Origin: Hirsutella rhossiliensis
Lineage: Eukaryota; Ascomycota; Sordariomycetes; Hypocreales; Ophiocordycipitaceae
Assembly: GCF_020360975.1 (NCBI RefSeq)
Contig: NW_025408679.1
Location: 1,612,001-1,676,000 of the forward strand
DNA: 64,000 bases
Direction: 5' to 3'
In this document: positions 52,013 to 62,390 of the stretch, piece after piece
How the letters are laid out: each line of letters begins with the position of its first letter
Position numbering within the stretch: the first letter of the stretch is position 1
Position numbers and translations under genes: made by a program
Notes under the pieces: model-generated
What the model was told of the DNA's origin: nothing
Database searches by the model: none
What the model saw: the letters and a program-made list of their open reading frames with translations, nothing else

Positions 52013-52642
52013 ATGGGGTCCTTTATCGAAGTTCCTTGGAAGAAGGCTGCGGGCAAGCAAATTCTATACTGCAAATGGGTCTTTACCTATAAAACGAATA
52101 AGCATGGGTTCCTTCTAAAGTGCAAAGCCCGCCTTGTGGTCTGCGGCAACCAGCAGGAAAGGGGGGATCTACCGACTCGAGCAACGACCCTAGCAGGGAT
52201 GTCTTTCCGGGCACTCATGGCTATTGCAGCAGAATTCGACCTCGAACTTGATCAAATGGATGCAGTAAACGCCTTCGTTAACTGTCCACTCGAGGAGGAG
52301 GTAGTCTTTATGAGGATGCCTCCCGGGTTTAGCAAACCAGGCAGAATTCTTTTGCTCCGGAAAGCCCTATACGGTCTACGACGATCCCCTTTGCTTTGGC
52401 AACAGCACCTTACCCGATCCCTAGAGGAATTAGGATTCGAAAAGGTCCCACAAGAACCTTGTGTGATGAAGAAGGGGGCAGTCATTGTCTTCTTCTACGT
52501 TGACGATATTGTCTGGGCCTATAAGAAAGAAGACCAAGGAATAGCTATGGAGGCTATGCGAGGACTGCAAGAACGATATAAAATGACATTGCTTGGGAGC
52601 CCGCTGGTTCCTAGGCATACACATCCTTCGGGACCGGACTAA
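52013..52642 (+). pseudogene. Outer Copia reverse transcriptase
   Basis: ILYCKWVFTYKTNKHGFLLK, LDQMDAVNAFVNCPLEEEVV, LRKALYGLRRSPLLWQQHL and the active site VFFYVDDIVWAY (near 52500). The frame is lost near 52600 just before the WFLGIHILRDR block, which continues in the next frame. Confidence 0.85.
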
Positions 52643-53632
52643 GAAGACGATTTGGCTGACGCAAGATGCCTATATCGAGAAAATAGCCCACAAGCTATTA
52701 GGACCGGACCGACTTTCCTCAAAGCTTCCAGACACACCAATGACAACAGAAGAGCTACTCCCTTCTACTAGCCGAGCAAGCGAACAGGAAATTCATAGGT
52801 ACCTACAGAAGGTAGGATCTATCCTCTTTGCAGCTATTTCGACGAGACCAGATATCGCCTTTGCGGTCTCTCGGCTAGCTAGACATAACCAGAACCCCAA
52901 CGAATCACACCAGAAGGCAGCAGACCGGGTTATTCTTTACCTCTATAATACCCGTTCCTTTGGAATTCGCCTAGGAGGATCAACCGACAAGAGAGCCGAT
53001 ATCTTTATTTGCTCTAGTGATTCTTCCTTTGCCGATAATTCTCTTGACAGAAAGAGCTCACAGGGTTATATTATGACCCTATTCGGTGGACCTATTGCGT
53101 GGAGAGCTTCGAAACAAGCAACAGTCACTACTTCTAGCACTGAAGCCGAATTGCTGGCTATTTCAGAGGCAGCAAAGAAGCTATTTTTCTTAGCCGGATG
53201 CTTAGGGCCCTATACCTTCAAATTCCGGACCCTTTGCAGCTAGAATGTGATAATAGTCAGACGATAAGACTGCTTGCAGAAACGAACGCGAAGCTATCAA
53301 CGAGACTACGACATGTTGATATCCATCAGCATTGGTTACGCCAAGAGACTCAAGAAGGAAGAATTCAAGTCCGTTGGGTTCCAACGGCACAGATGAAAGC
53401 AGACGGCCTAACCAAGGCACTCCCTCGTCAGAAACTACAGAAATTCCAAGAGATTATTGGAATAGTTGACTTAAAAACCAGGCTTCGGCTTGAGACCCGG
53501 ATGGAAGACCTACGAGACCGGATTCTAGTAGGACGGTTAGGAGAGGCCCTTGACCGCATAGGAATATTAGGGAGGTCTCCTGGCCACGACTACACGGTAA
53601 CCTCGTTGAGGACCTATAACCTTTGGTTGTAG
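52593..53632 (+). pseudogene. Outer Copia connection and RNase H
   Basis: RWFLGIHILRDRTKKTIWLTQ, AAISTRPDIAFAVSRLARHN, SSTEAELLAISEA in one frame; then, after a shift near 53200, LQLECDNSQTIRLL, LRHVDIHQHWLRQE and TAQMKADGLTKALPRQKL. It ends at 53632, 35 bp before the 3' LTR, with an AAGGGTG polypurine-like tract between. Confidence 0.85.
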
Positions 53633-53667
53633 CTTTGACCCGTTGGGACGGCTCATAGCTAAGGGTG

Positions 53668-54183
53668 TGTCGAGAAGAAGGTCCGAACGAGTTGAGGTCC
53701 CTAGGTCTCTAGGTAATACAGCTTGAAACCAGGTAAGAAGGGAAGTCTGCAGACTATTGTTTCTTCTTCCTAGACCACTGAGGGGTCCGGAGGATCTCCT
53801 ATTCGATCGGGATCCTCCAAGGAGTCCGGTATATCTTTACTGGCTCGGGGACCTCAAGAGATTGAACTATCGACCTAATAGCTTGGAAAGCTATTGATCG
53901 GGGAGATCGAGCTGAATGTGCTGACGTAGATGGCTTACGCGGCCTTCAGTGAGAGGCAAGGAGTGCCCTCTTCCTGATAGAATGTATATTATACCTGAAC
54001 ACGGGATATGAACATAGGGAAGGCACAGAGGGATATAAAAGGGGAGGGCTAGACGGATACAGGGCAACTGGACAGAAAAAAAAAACACATGCACATCACC
54101 GACTATCAGATCATCTGAGAATCTACCTACGAAAAGTCCCTTTATCCACTTTTATGCCCACTTATGCTCTCTTCTTCGCGAGA
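53668..54183 (+). repeat. Outer Copia 3' LTR
   Basis: 516 bp; differs from the 5' LTR by indels only. Followed by GATAC. Confidence 0.95.
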
Positions 54184-54236
54184 GATACATTATTTCTGCC
54201 TTCTTCTGACAATGTGCCAATATGTCCGCACGCCCG

Positions 54237-54959
54237 TCAGTCGCCTCGCCACGGTATGCGCACTCCAAAATTTTCGGCGACCCGCATCGCTGACACGACG
54301 CATCCCTCCAGCAGCACCATGCCGTCCCAGCACCAAGAGCCAGCCAGCCATACGTTGTCTTCGCCATTCACCCAGCCGGGATAGCTGCTACCTTGGGCTT
54401 CGTCTTGTGCGTCTTGCCGGAATACCTTATCCAAGCCCATGATGCTCTGCACTGCGGCTCTGCTTGCGGTGGTGCGCAAGGTTCTGGTGAAGCTTGCAGT
54501 CCGTAACACCGCCTTCGAGTCCGTCGCCGGTTCAAGTGGGCATGTGCTGACCAGCGCTCCTCCAGGCATGGCGTGGAGAGCCTGCGTTCTCGAAGCGTCC
54601 CCGTCGAACTGCGTGCGGACCGTAATGACTTGGGCCGGCCAGGCTTCGCCGCAATGATGCGAGCACCCTGCCACTGAGTCTTGTCCGCTCGCGATGGACA
54701 GGGCCCCCGGCTCGGAGCTAAGGATATAGCTCTCGACACGCTTCGTCGGCATCTCGTGTAGCGTCGACGCCAGTGGCCAAAAGACCCTGGCCGCGACGTC
54801 GGGGGACACGGCCAGGACCACGCGGTCAAAGTGCTGCTCCAAGACGTGGCACCCCGCATCGCCTGTCGACTGCCAGCACACAAGCAGGCAGCCTCGATCG
54901 GCCTCGACGCTCGTTACCCGCGATTGACGATAGCTGCCTGGCATTGTGTGCAACAGCAA
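54237..54959 (-). pseudogene. Flavin amine oxidase, C-terminal fragment
   Basis: The minus-strand frame contains HFDRVVLAVSPDVAARVFWPL, the middle FAD-domain strand, then a substrate-domain region (MPTKRVESYIL), a GLDKVFRQDAQ helix, and the C-terminal FAD-binding motif NVWLAGSWCWDGMVLLEGCVVSAMRVAE, typical of fungal FAD-dependent amine oxidase-like proteins. The N-terminal Rossmann GxGxxG half is missing: the coding sequence ends abruptly near 54960. It lies just outside the outer Copia, which inserted 50 bp beyond its stop. Confidence 0.7.
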
Positions 54960-55388
54960 ATTTATATGTTTTTACTCCGCAGACGTAAGGTCGGTTGACC
55001 AGTCGGCGGTGATGTCGGCGTCTTTTACAGCGTCTCCTGTCGCTACCCCCTCACCAACTCCTACATCGCCCGTGTTGCAATCAGCGACAGGCCATTTTAG
55101 CCATTCTAGCAGCAGTGCTGTTGGGATGTGCATCTCACTTTTGGCTGAATGGTCCATGCGACAGCCCGATCTAACGATGGTTGAGGAGGTGCTTATCGGT
55201 GGTGCCCGCAATTGCGTCGTAATTCACTTAGGCCACGTGACCACTTATCGCCCGCAAAACGCCGCCCGTGAAATCGTGTGCAGGACGCCTGATAAGTGCA
55301 TTTGATAAGTTCCCACCCAACTTATCGGGTTTCCGGCCAACACCAGCCCAGACATTCGCCCCGTAGGAACGTTGCCCGATCGACCGAG
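54960..55388. other. No gene recognised
   Basis: Separates the amine-oxidase fragment and the Crypton-like ORF. A minus-strand frame at 54972-55211 is not recognisable. Confidence 0.4.
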
Positions 55389-57930
55389 ATGGCCGCGGAC
55401 GACTCGTACACGGCAGCTGACGAGCGCGCCCGTGCCGCCCGGAGGGCGGGCATCCAGGCGAAGAAGGACGAACAGCCGGCGAACACGGCGCGGAGTTACG
55501 CGGCGAAGCAGCGGGAGTGGAAGGCGCGTCCCCCGGCCGGTCCTCCACTTCGATCCCTGTCACGTACGGCCCCCCTAGGCGGCTAACAGACAAATACGTA
55601 TAGGCCTGGTGCCATACGCCTCGGGCTGCAGCAGACGGCTCGCTCTATAGCTGGCCCGACGGCGAGCTCGTAACGCCGGACAAGCTGGCGGCGTGGCTCA
55701 AAGAGGATATCCTGTTACGACGCGTTGTGCCGCCGCAGAAGAAGAAGCCGCGCGCGCGGGTAAGGTTAGGGCGACGGCAACGGCGAGGCCGTACAGGTAC
55801 GGCAACAGCGCGAACAGGAGCAGCTCGAGGCCGCGGCCATGGCAGAGGCCGAAAGCCTGGCCGAAGCTTTGAGGTCCCCTGGCCGAGGCCGCTGAGCTGC
55901 TCGCTGACGACCGCGAGGGTTACGTGCCACCCACAGGCCTCGCGACGGCTGCAGTAGACCTACCGAAGGGTCTTTGCTTACGAGGGCACTATCGACGCCT
56001 ATATCGCGGCCGTTATCGAGCTATGGAGGCTCCAGGTGGCTCACGGCAACTCGAATACGGAGAATCCCGGGGCGCCGCCGTACGAGGATTCCTTGAGCAA
56101 CGGGGCCGGCAGCGGGGAAGCACGACCGAGCCTCCTTTAAAGACCGCGGGAGCGACGGGATCCAGGCCGGCTACCTCACGATGAATGGCTTCGGATCCAG
56201 GATCTCCTTCTCACTGGCGCCGCGTATACGCCGCAAAACCTCCGTACGCGAGTCGACCTCCTCTTCGGCCACTACTACCTCTTACGGGGGGAGAACCGCC
56301 GCAAGATGGAGCTTGCAGACCTGTCCCTACTCGACTATCCGCCTTCGGAAGGGCCGACCCCTGTGGTTGCCTGGTAAGCCTTTTACGGGACGGCAAGCTA
56401 AATAAGACGGCGAGGAAGGAGTTTATGGGCGCGCTCCGGCACAAGGACCCCTTATTCTGTACGCAAGGGCCCTAGCACAGCTCTTCTTTGGCGCTGGCAC
56501 GTCGCCGGCGAACCCCCCCGTCCTTCCGGCGCCGTCAGGACTGGTATCGGATCAAGGTCCTCGTCGGGCGGGACCGCGAGCAGGAGCTCTCGTACCCGAC
56601 GCAGCTACAAGAGACCTGGCGTATCTTCGGCGCTGCCGGCCTTATCGCGTCGAAGAAGACGCACCTCCCGCGCAGGGTGGGCGCCCAGGACGCGGAGACC
56701 CATGGCACGTCGCTCGCCCAGATCTCGCAGGCCGGCCGCTGGAACCAGAGCGTGCTCTGCCAGGCATATCTTACGCACCTACCGCGGCAGTTCATGCGTA
56801 TCGTCGCCGGCTTCTCGGCCTCCCGGGGACTACTTCGCGCGTGCGGCTCACGAACCCCGTACGTCTTACAAAAGCAGCTGTGGCCGTGGATCGAGGAGTG
56901 GGAACCCGCTTTGAGGCGCGGGCGCGCCGGCAATGCTGGGCAGAAGGCGGTCTCGACGACGACGACTTAGCCGCCGACGGCTTCCTTAAGCTTATGCGGC
57001 GCCTGCGTATAGTACTTCTGCAGGACCTGGCCGTCCTACAGCTCCGCTACCCGTCGCTACCGTTCTTCGCCTACGCCCCTTTTAGCGGGCCCGAGTGGGA
57101 CGAGTTCGCCGTCGCCGTGCGGTCCACCGCGGTAGGGGCTATGGAGACGGTAAGCCTGCTCGTACGACGCGCGCTGCCGGAACTAAGCGGCGTCATAGAG
57201 AGCACGCGGGAGGCCCTGTTACAGAATAGTCAGCGGCTCGCCATCCGGCTTGAGGCCCGGCTGGACGGGATTCAGGGCGGCCTCGATGCCCTCCTCCAAG
57301 GCAAGGTCCCTATCACCTTTACCGGTTACTTCGGAGCCGGGTCAGCAGAGGCGCTGGCGCCGGCGCCGGCCCCGGCGCCGTCAACAGTACCTACCTTGAA
57401 TCTCAATACAGCTCCGGCCCCGGCCCCCGACCCAGAGCCTCTGGTACCAGGCATGCCTATCGTCACAGCCCTGGCAAGGGTCTTTACGGTGGGGGACGTC
57501 TGGAAGGAGTGGGAGGAAGGGTTTGCAGGTCAGAAGGCCGTACGGGAGCTGGAAGAGACGTGGGAAGCCGCTGGCGCCGGGGAACGGGGTCAGAGTGCAG
57601 TTCTGTCGCCGGAAGGTGATCTGGGACGAGCTGTTGGCCCGTATGGCGTCCGGCAAATGCAAGGAGGCGGCCGTTGCAGAGCTAGAGCTGTTACGCGCCG
57701 GCCGAAGCTTGAACCGACTCGTCGACGAACTCAAACAGCGCCGACGGCGGGGCCAGGATCGGGGCCAGGGCCAGGCCAGATACGGGTACAGGTAGGGACC
57801 CCGTGCCCGATGACCCAGGTCCAGGCCCGGGACCAGGTCCAACTCGAGGTCAGGGCCGTCGGGGGCGGAGGACCCGGCTGGGAAAGCGGACCGCCCCTCG
57901 TCGACGTAAGCCAGCCGCCTCGTAGAGTCT
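55389..57930 (+). pseudogene. Crypton-like tyrosine recombinase (Ndc10/GCR1_C type), frameshifted
   Basis: The ATG at 55389 (gaccgagATGG) starts DDSYTAADERARAARRAGI and EQPANTARSYAAKQREWKA, a SAM-like N-terminus. In another frame follows SWPDGELVTPDKLAAWLKEDILLRRVV. The core reads RDGKLNKTARKEFMGALRHKDPLFC, HGTSLAQISQAGRWNQSVLCQAYLTHLPRQF (with the His, Arg and Tyr expected of the Ndc10-like recombinase fold). A helical section LQKQLWPWIEEWE..., LKLMRRLRIVLLQDLAVLQLRYP follows. A Pro/Ala-rich hinge then leads to a GCR1_C DNA-binding domain (VGDVWKEWEEGF; then in the next frame VQFCRRKVIWDELLARM, LELLRAGRSLNRLVDELK). Several single-base shifts separate the blocks. High GC sets it apart from its neighbours. 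Confidence 0.7.
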
Positions 57931-58247
57931 TTACACATATTTATATCCATGTAACTAGACATATTTTTGAGGATCAAAGGGCCGTAGGATCAGTGCATTA
58001 CTATCTCACAGTTCCTGTGGCCGAGCCTAGCCCCCCATTACCCATTCGCGGCGCTGCAACGCAAATATCTCGACGGGCAGTAGCCTATACGGAGTGCTCC
58101 TCGACCAAACGCGCCGCCGGAGTGTAGTAGTCCCCCAGGCCCCGGAATGGCCTGGATTGGGCTGCTGGCCGTGGAGATATTCGCGTGCGCGCCGCCGGGC
58201 ACTTATCAGATGGTAGATGTGTAATCGCATACGATTTCCCGAAATTA

Positions 58248-60653
58248 ACGTACCCCACTGCGTCATGCAACGCACTAGGTCATGCAACAATTTTCAACAC
58301 CTGACGCGTCTTCTTCAAATTGACGCGATATGGATCACAACCCTCGTATTGCAGAGGCAATTATAGAACTGCAATCCCAAGATCGCCCTAAATATGCAGA
58401 GACCGCGAGGAGATACAATATCGACAAATCCACGCTGTGGCGCCGCTTCAAAGGCAAAACAGCCTCAAATCACGACGCGAACTCTTACTCGCGACAGAAA
58501 CTCACCAGCGCGCAGGAGGAGATTCTTATTGGGCACGTCAATAAGCTGACCGACCGTGGTATCCCGCCTACCCTCAGATGTTGAAGAATATCGCCGAGGA
58601 AATCGCAGGGACAGAGCTTGGTGTCAACTGGGTGAGCCGCTTCCGCAAGCGACACCATGACCGTCTTTCGAGCTTGTATTTGCGCACCATAGATCATCAG
58701 CGGAAGGCTGCTGATAATTCCAGGCATTTCAAAACTTCTTCAATCTAGTAAGACTGCTTTTATCGTCATTTCAAGGGTATACTGCCGACAATACTCGGTC
58801 AAATGCCGTAAAGTCGCCATTTCTGACCGAATCCAACTAGCTCCGCGAAAAGATCGAAAAGTACAACATCAGTCCTCAAATGTTTATAATTTTGACGAGA
58901 AGGATTCCAAATTGGTCTCTCTCGCTCCACCAAGCGAGTTGTCCCCCGAGAAGCCCTCAGGCGCGGAAAACTGGTCGGGGCAAGCCAAGACGGGAACCGG
59001 GAGTTCATCACGCTGATCGCTGCCATATGTGCAGATTATTCGTACCGCCACCGGCCCTCATTTACAAAGGGGAGTCAAAAGACTTTCAAGATACTTGGCT
59101 TGAGGATTTTGACCATTCCAGCGAAGTAGCCTTCTTCGCCAGTACGGAAAACGGCTGGAGCTGTGATGCACTGGGTTTACACTGGCTTCAGCGCATATTT
59201 GACTGCCATACGAAGCAAAGGCTGGTCGTGCCTACCGTCTCTTAATTTTAGACGGTCACAATAGTCACATTAACCTGAAATTCATTGACTATGCCGATCG
59301 GAATCGAATTCTCATTGCTGTGTTGCCATCGCACTCAACTCATCGGCTTCAACCACTCGATGTTGGCCTGTTTTCCGCACTCTCCACCTATTATGCTCAA
59401 GGTTCCGACCAGCTGATGTCCATTGGATGGGGGTTAATTCGCCTTACCAAACGGAATTTTTGGCCACTCTTTCGTGATGCGTGGAACCAGGCATTTACGG
59501 CCAAAAATATCGAGGCTGGTTGGCGGGCCACAGGAATCCATCCACTCGACCCCGGCAAAGTATTGTCCAAGATTAGCCACAGCAGTGATGTGACACCCCC
59601 ACAAACTGCATCTGAGGAAAGGGCGATGAAGACTCCAGGCTCTCTTCGGGCTATTCGGCGCATTACCCGCCGTCTCCGCAAGGAAGGGCTGATGGACTCC
59701 CGAGTCACAGCGCTCTCCCGAGCATCAGAGAAACTGGCGACACAATATGAGCTCGTACAACACGAAAATCGAGATCTACAGGAAGCGCTCAAACTTGCAC
59801 ATAAAAAAGGGAAACGCAGAAAGGCCTTGGGCCTTTTCAATCCGGAAGAAAGTGGTGGCCAGCCGGTCTTTTTCAGTCCAGCCAAGGTGGAACTGGCGCG
59901 GCGACGTCAGACGGACAAGGCACAGGCCGACGAGCAGCGCAAGCAAGCCATTGAAGATCGTCGACTCCAGGTAGCCATATCACGTGAAGAAAAGGCTCGA
60001 GAATCTGCCGAGAAGAAAAACAGCGGGCTGCAATGCGTCAGGCCTTGCGAGAGCAGCGTTCTCGAGAGAAGACAGAGCGTGCTGCGGAGCGCGAGGCAAA
60101 GCGAGCTGAGAAACGGGAGGCCGCAGCAAAATTAAAAGCAGAGAGGTCTGCACGCGAGGCTGAACGCCAGGCTATTCGGGAAGTCAAGTTTGAGGTAGCT
60201 GCTACGTCAAAGCCTGGTGTAAGAGGGCACAAAAGACATGGTAGCGGTGAGAAAAACGAGGGGCGTTGGAAGCGGGTTTGCGCGACGGGCATTCAACCAC
60301 GCAACAACTCGGAGGAAGAAAGGGTAAAGATTGGTTCTGAAGCTTCAGTGGCTCGAGACCACAGTCCCGGAGCTTTAGGGGTAAAAGACATACCTCCCGT
60401 TCGACGGAAGCGCAGGAAGTATGGAGGCCGGTTTCTCAGTCTCTCAGGTCTGGGCGGACCACAAGACCGCCTGCTCATATTTCCTAAGAAAACCATCATA
60501 TAGATAGACTCTGTATGAAGTGTTTCACATATTGTAATGTTTAATAGTATTTTAAATGGTTTGTGTCGGTTGCAGGATTAATTTTCGCTCTGGCTTGCCG
60601 GTCGGGCAATTTGTTGCATGACGTGGTGCGTTGCATGACTCAGTGAGGTACGT
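58248..60653 (+). mobile_element. pogo-type transposon with TIRs and TA duplication
   Basis: A 2,406-bp element whose ends read ACGTACCCCACTG..GTCATGCAACGCAC and the near-identical inverse (about 42 bp with some five mismatches), flanked by TA on each side (58246-58247, 60654-60655). Each TIR carries two copies of GTCATGCAAC, a probable transposase-binding repeat. The transposase lies inside on the plus strand. TA duplication and transposase type place it in the pogo group of Tc1/mariner. Confidence 0.9.
58330..60503 (+). pseudogene. pogo-type DDE transposase, frameshifted
   Basis: The ATG at 58330 opens an HTH_psq domain (AEAIIELQSQDRPKYAETARRYNIDKSTLWRRF) and the start of a CENP-B-type HTH (LTSAQEEILIGHVNKLTDRGIPPT). 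A shift near 58578 leads to LGVNWVSRFRKRH. The DDE core continues in other frames with ADYSYRPPALIYKG, NGWSCDALGLHWLQRIFD, LILDGHNSHINLKFIDYA and VLPSHSTHRLQPLDVGLFSAL. The C-terminal part (59320-60135, then 60033-60503 in another frame) is a long Lys/Glu/Arg-rich coiled coil. At least four frame breaks and a stop near 58746 disable it. Confidence 0.85.
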
Positions 60654-60655
60654 TA

Positions 60656-61366
60656 CTCCGCAAATCGACCCCACGATAAGTCCTGCTTATCGCTAGGATT
60701 CACGTACATGTCAAGGTCTTACAAGTGCGTGGCGCTCAATATAAATAGCAGTACTCTATAAATATCGAGGCCACGTTGTCCACTTTCTTCGCAACGTTGG
60801 TAGGCTATTTGAAGAGCTCCCAGTGCTACCGGAGGAGCTAGATATCGTGCTCCTATCTCAGCCGCTATTAACGCTCGCGTTCCCTACCCTCTTACCCTCT
60901 ATATAGTTAGAATTAGACCGGGCCTGCCAGGAAGCGGTTTAAACAGCTGGTTGCCCGCTGCAGGCGAAAAGGGGGGTTTTAGGGGGTCTCTGTTGCACCA
61001 TGCAGACATGCAAGAGTGAAGTGAACACTCCAACAAGTGCTGCTGCAAGTGGTAGTTATGACAGGTTGATGTGTGTGTGACAGTCTCCCCCTAGGAAAGT
61101 TGAATTACAAGTATACGATGTTCACCCTTCGGGCTGGATATTCAGCCGTTAAGCCCCTTGCCTTGGCAACTTAACGGGTGTTCGAAGTATTTTAGCAATA
61201 CTCAATATCATTAGACCCCCCTAGCACATTCAGTAAGGACAGGAACCCGCTAACTGTCGGCCGAGCTTAAACTCCCGTGGAGAACTCCATACAACGACAG
61301 AAAGCTTCCTCAACCATGCACCTATCGCAGCGAGGCGTAAGAGAAGTCTGTCATCACTGCAATCGC
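60656..61366. other. No gene recognised; possible LTR end near 61081
   Basis: The string GTGTGTGTGACA followed by GTCTCCCCCTAGG near 61072-61094 looks, on the minus strand, like a polypurine tract followed by a TGTCACAC LTR start. No second LTR or target duplication was found, so it is not called. Confidence 0.35.
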
Positions 61367-61370
61367 GAGT

Positions 61371-61568
61371 CACATCAGCATGGCGCCAGCAGTCAGATGC
61401 GTCGTCAACCACGGGCCGATACTCACGGTCTAGAGTTTGCCAGTCACATCAGCATGGCGCCAGCAGTCAGATGCGTCGTCAACCACGGGCCGATACTCAC
61501 GGCCTAGAGTTTGCCAGTCACATCAGCATGGCGCCAGCAGTCAGATGCGTCGTCAACCACGGGCCGAT
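61371..61568 (+). repeat. Tandem repeat, 74-bp unit, 2.7 copies
   Basis: Units begin CACATCAGCATGGCGCCAGC at 61371, 61445 and 61519; the third stops after 50 bp where Copia coding sequence continues. Units 1 and 2 differ by one transition. Because 74 is not a multiple of three, the expansion shifts the reading frame of the Copia fragment it precedes. Confidence 0.95.
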
Positions 61569-62390
61569 TTGACTGACATTCCTGAGGCAGCGGACATTGA
61601 CTACGTCATGATTGGTGACAGTTCCCTGAAGGTCCATGCACGAGGCACGAGAACGATGGAGAAGGTACTGGATGGCGCAGACGGAAAGAACACACGCGAT
61701 CTTGTCCTCATTAATGTGGCCTACGTTCCGAGGTTCCATACGAATATTATCAGCGCAAAGAGGCTCAAAAGAAAGGGACTTTGGTATTGTGGATTTTATA
61801 ACACGCTTCGAATGGGAACTTATGAGGACAACGACGTCCTTTGTCGACTTACAGAGAAATACGATCTCGAAATAGTCGAATACAAGCCAATTTCCCGTTC
61901 TTACTTCCAACTTCCACAATCGCCGATCTCCGTGTTCAACGCCTTCCAGGATGTATTTTCTTCATTTCAGCCAGCAAGTCTGCAGCGAAAATCACGGCAG
62001 AGAATGGCAATGCCAAGGCAGCCGCCTCCACCACGATCGGACTCCTCCGAAACATGGCATCTTCGAGCCTGCCACGCAGGGCCAGATTTTCTAGAACGAC
62101 TCGTTCTAAAGACCAAGGGGGTCCGAATCAAGGGTCCGATGACCATTGAGTGCAAGGGTTGCGGCCAAGGCAAGGCTCATGAGATTATCTCCCGCAGGGA
62201 ATCCGCAAACAGGTCAAGACAACCGTTTTATCGCGTCTTCATCGACCTATTCGAGTTCCCTGCGGCATACAACGGACACCGCTACGTCTTGCTCATCACA
62301 GACGAGTTTAGCGGTATGATGTTTTCCTGGTCCTTGTCTTCAAAGACGGAAACCAGAAGGATTACCATGGCGAAGTCGTCTTCGATTCGA
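61569..62390 (+). pseudogene. Ty1/Copia protease-integrase fragment
   Basis: Starting at LTDIPEAADIDYVMIGDSSLKV (the region just after the protease active site), the frame runs through LVLINVAYVPRFHTNIISAKRLK, ETWHLRACHAGPDFLERLVL with IECKGCGQGK (GAG-pre-integrase), and FYRVFIDLFEFPAAYNGHRYVLLITDEFSGMMFSWSL (integrase start). It is the same family as the fragment at 23839. The integrase fades after about 62340 and the sequence joins the 3' end of the cyclin gene; the frame stays open by chance to 62567. Confidence 0.8.

Larger units (their letters stand above)
42944..54183 (+). mobile_element. Outer Copia element (subfamily B LTRs), split by an inner Copia
   Basis: Two near-identical LTRs (42944-43461 and 53668-54183) bound the element, flanked by a perfect 5-bp duplication, GATAC, at 42939-42943 and 54184-54188. 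The domain order gag, zinc knuckle, protease, integrase, reverse transcriptase, RNase H is that of Ty1/Copia. Removing the 5,152-bp inner element and one of its GAGGC duplications leaves about 6.1 kb. The LTR pair differs by three indels (a CT unit, a T and an A in homopolymers) and no substitutions that I can find, so insertion was recent. The coding region nevertheless has many frame shifts. Confidence 0.95.

Noticed and set aside
60850..61094. Possible minus-strand LTR ending at 61081
   Set aside because: TGTCACAC start and a purine tract are suggestive, but no partner LTR or 5-bp duplication was found.
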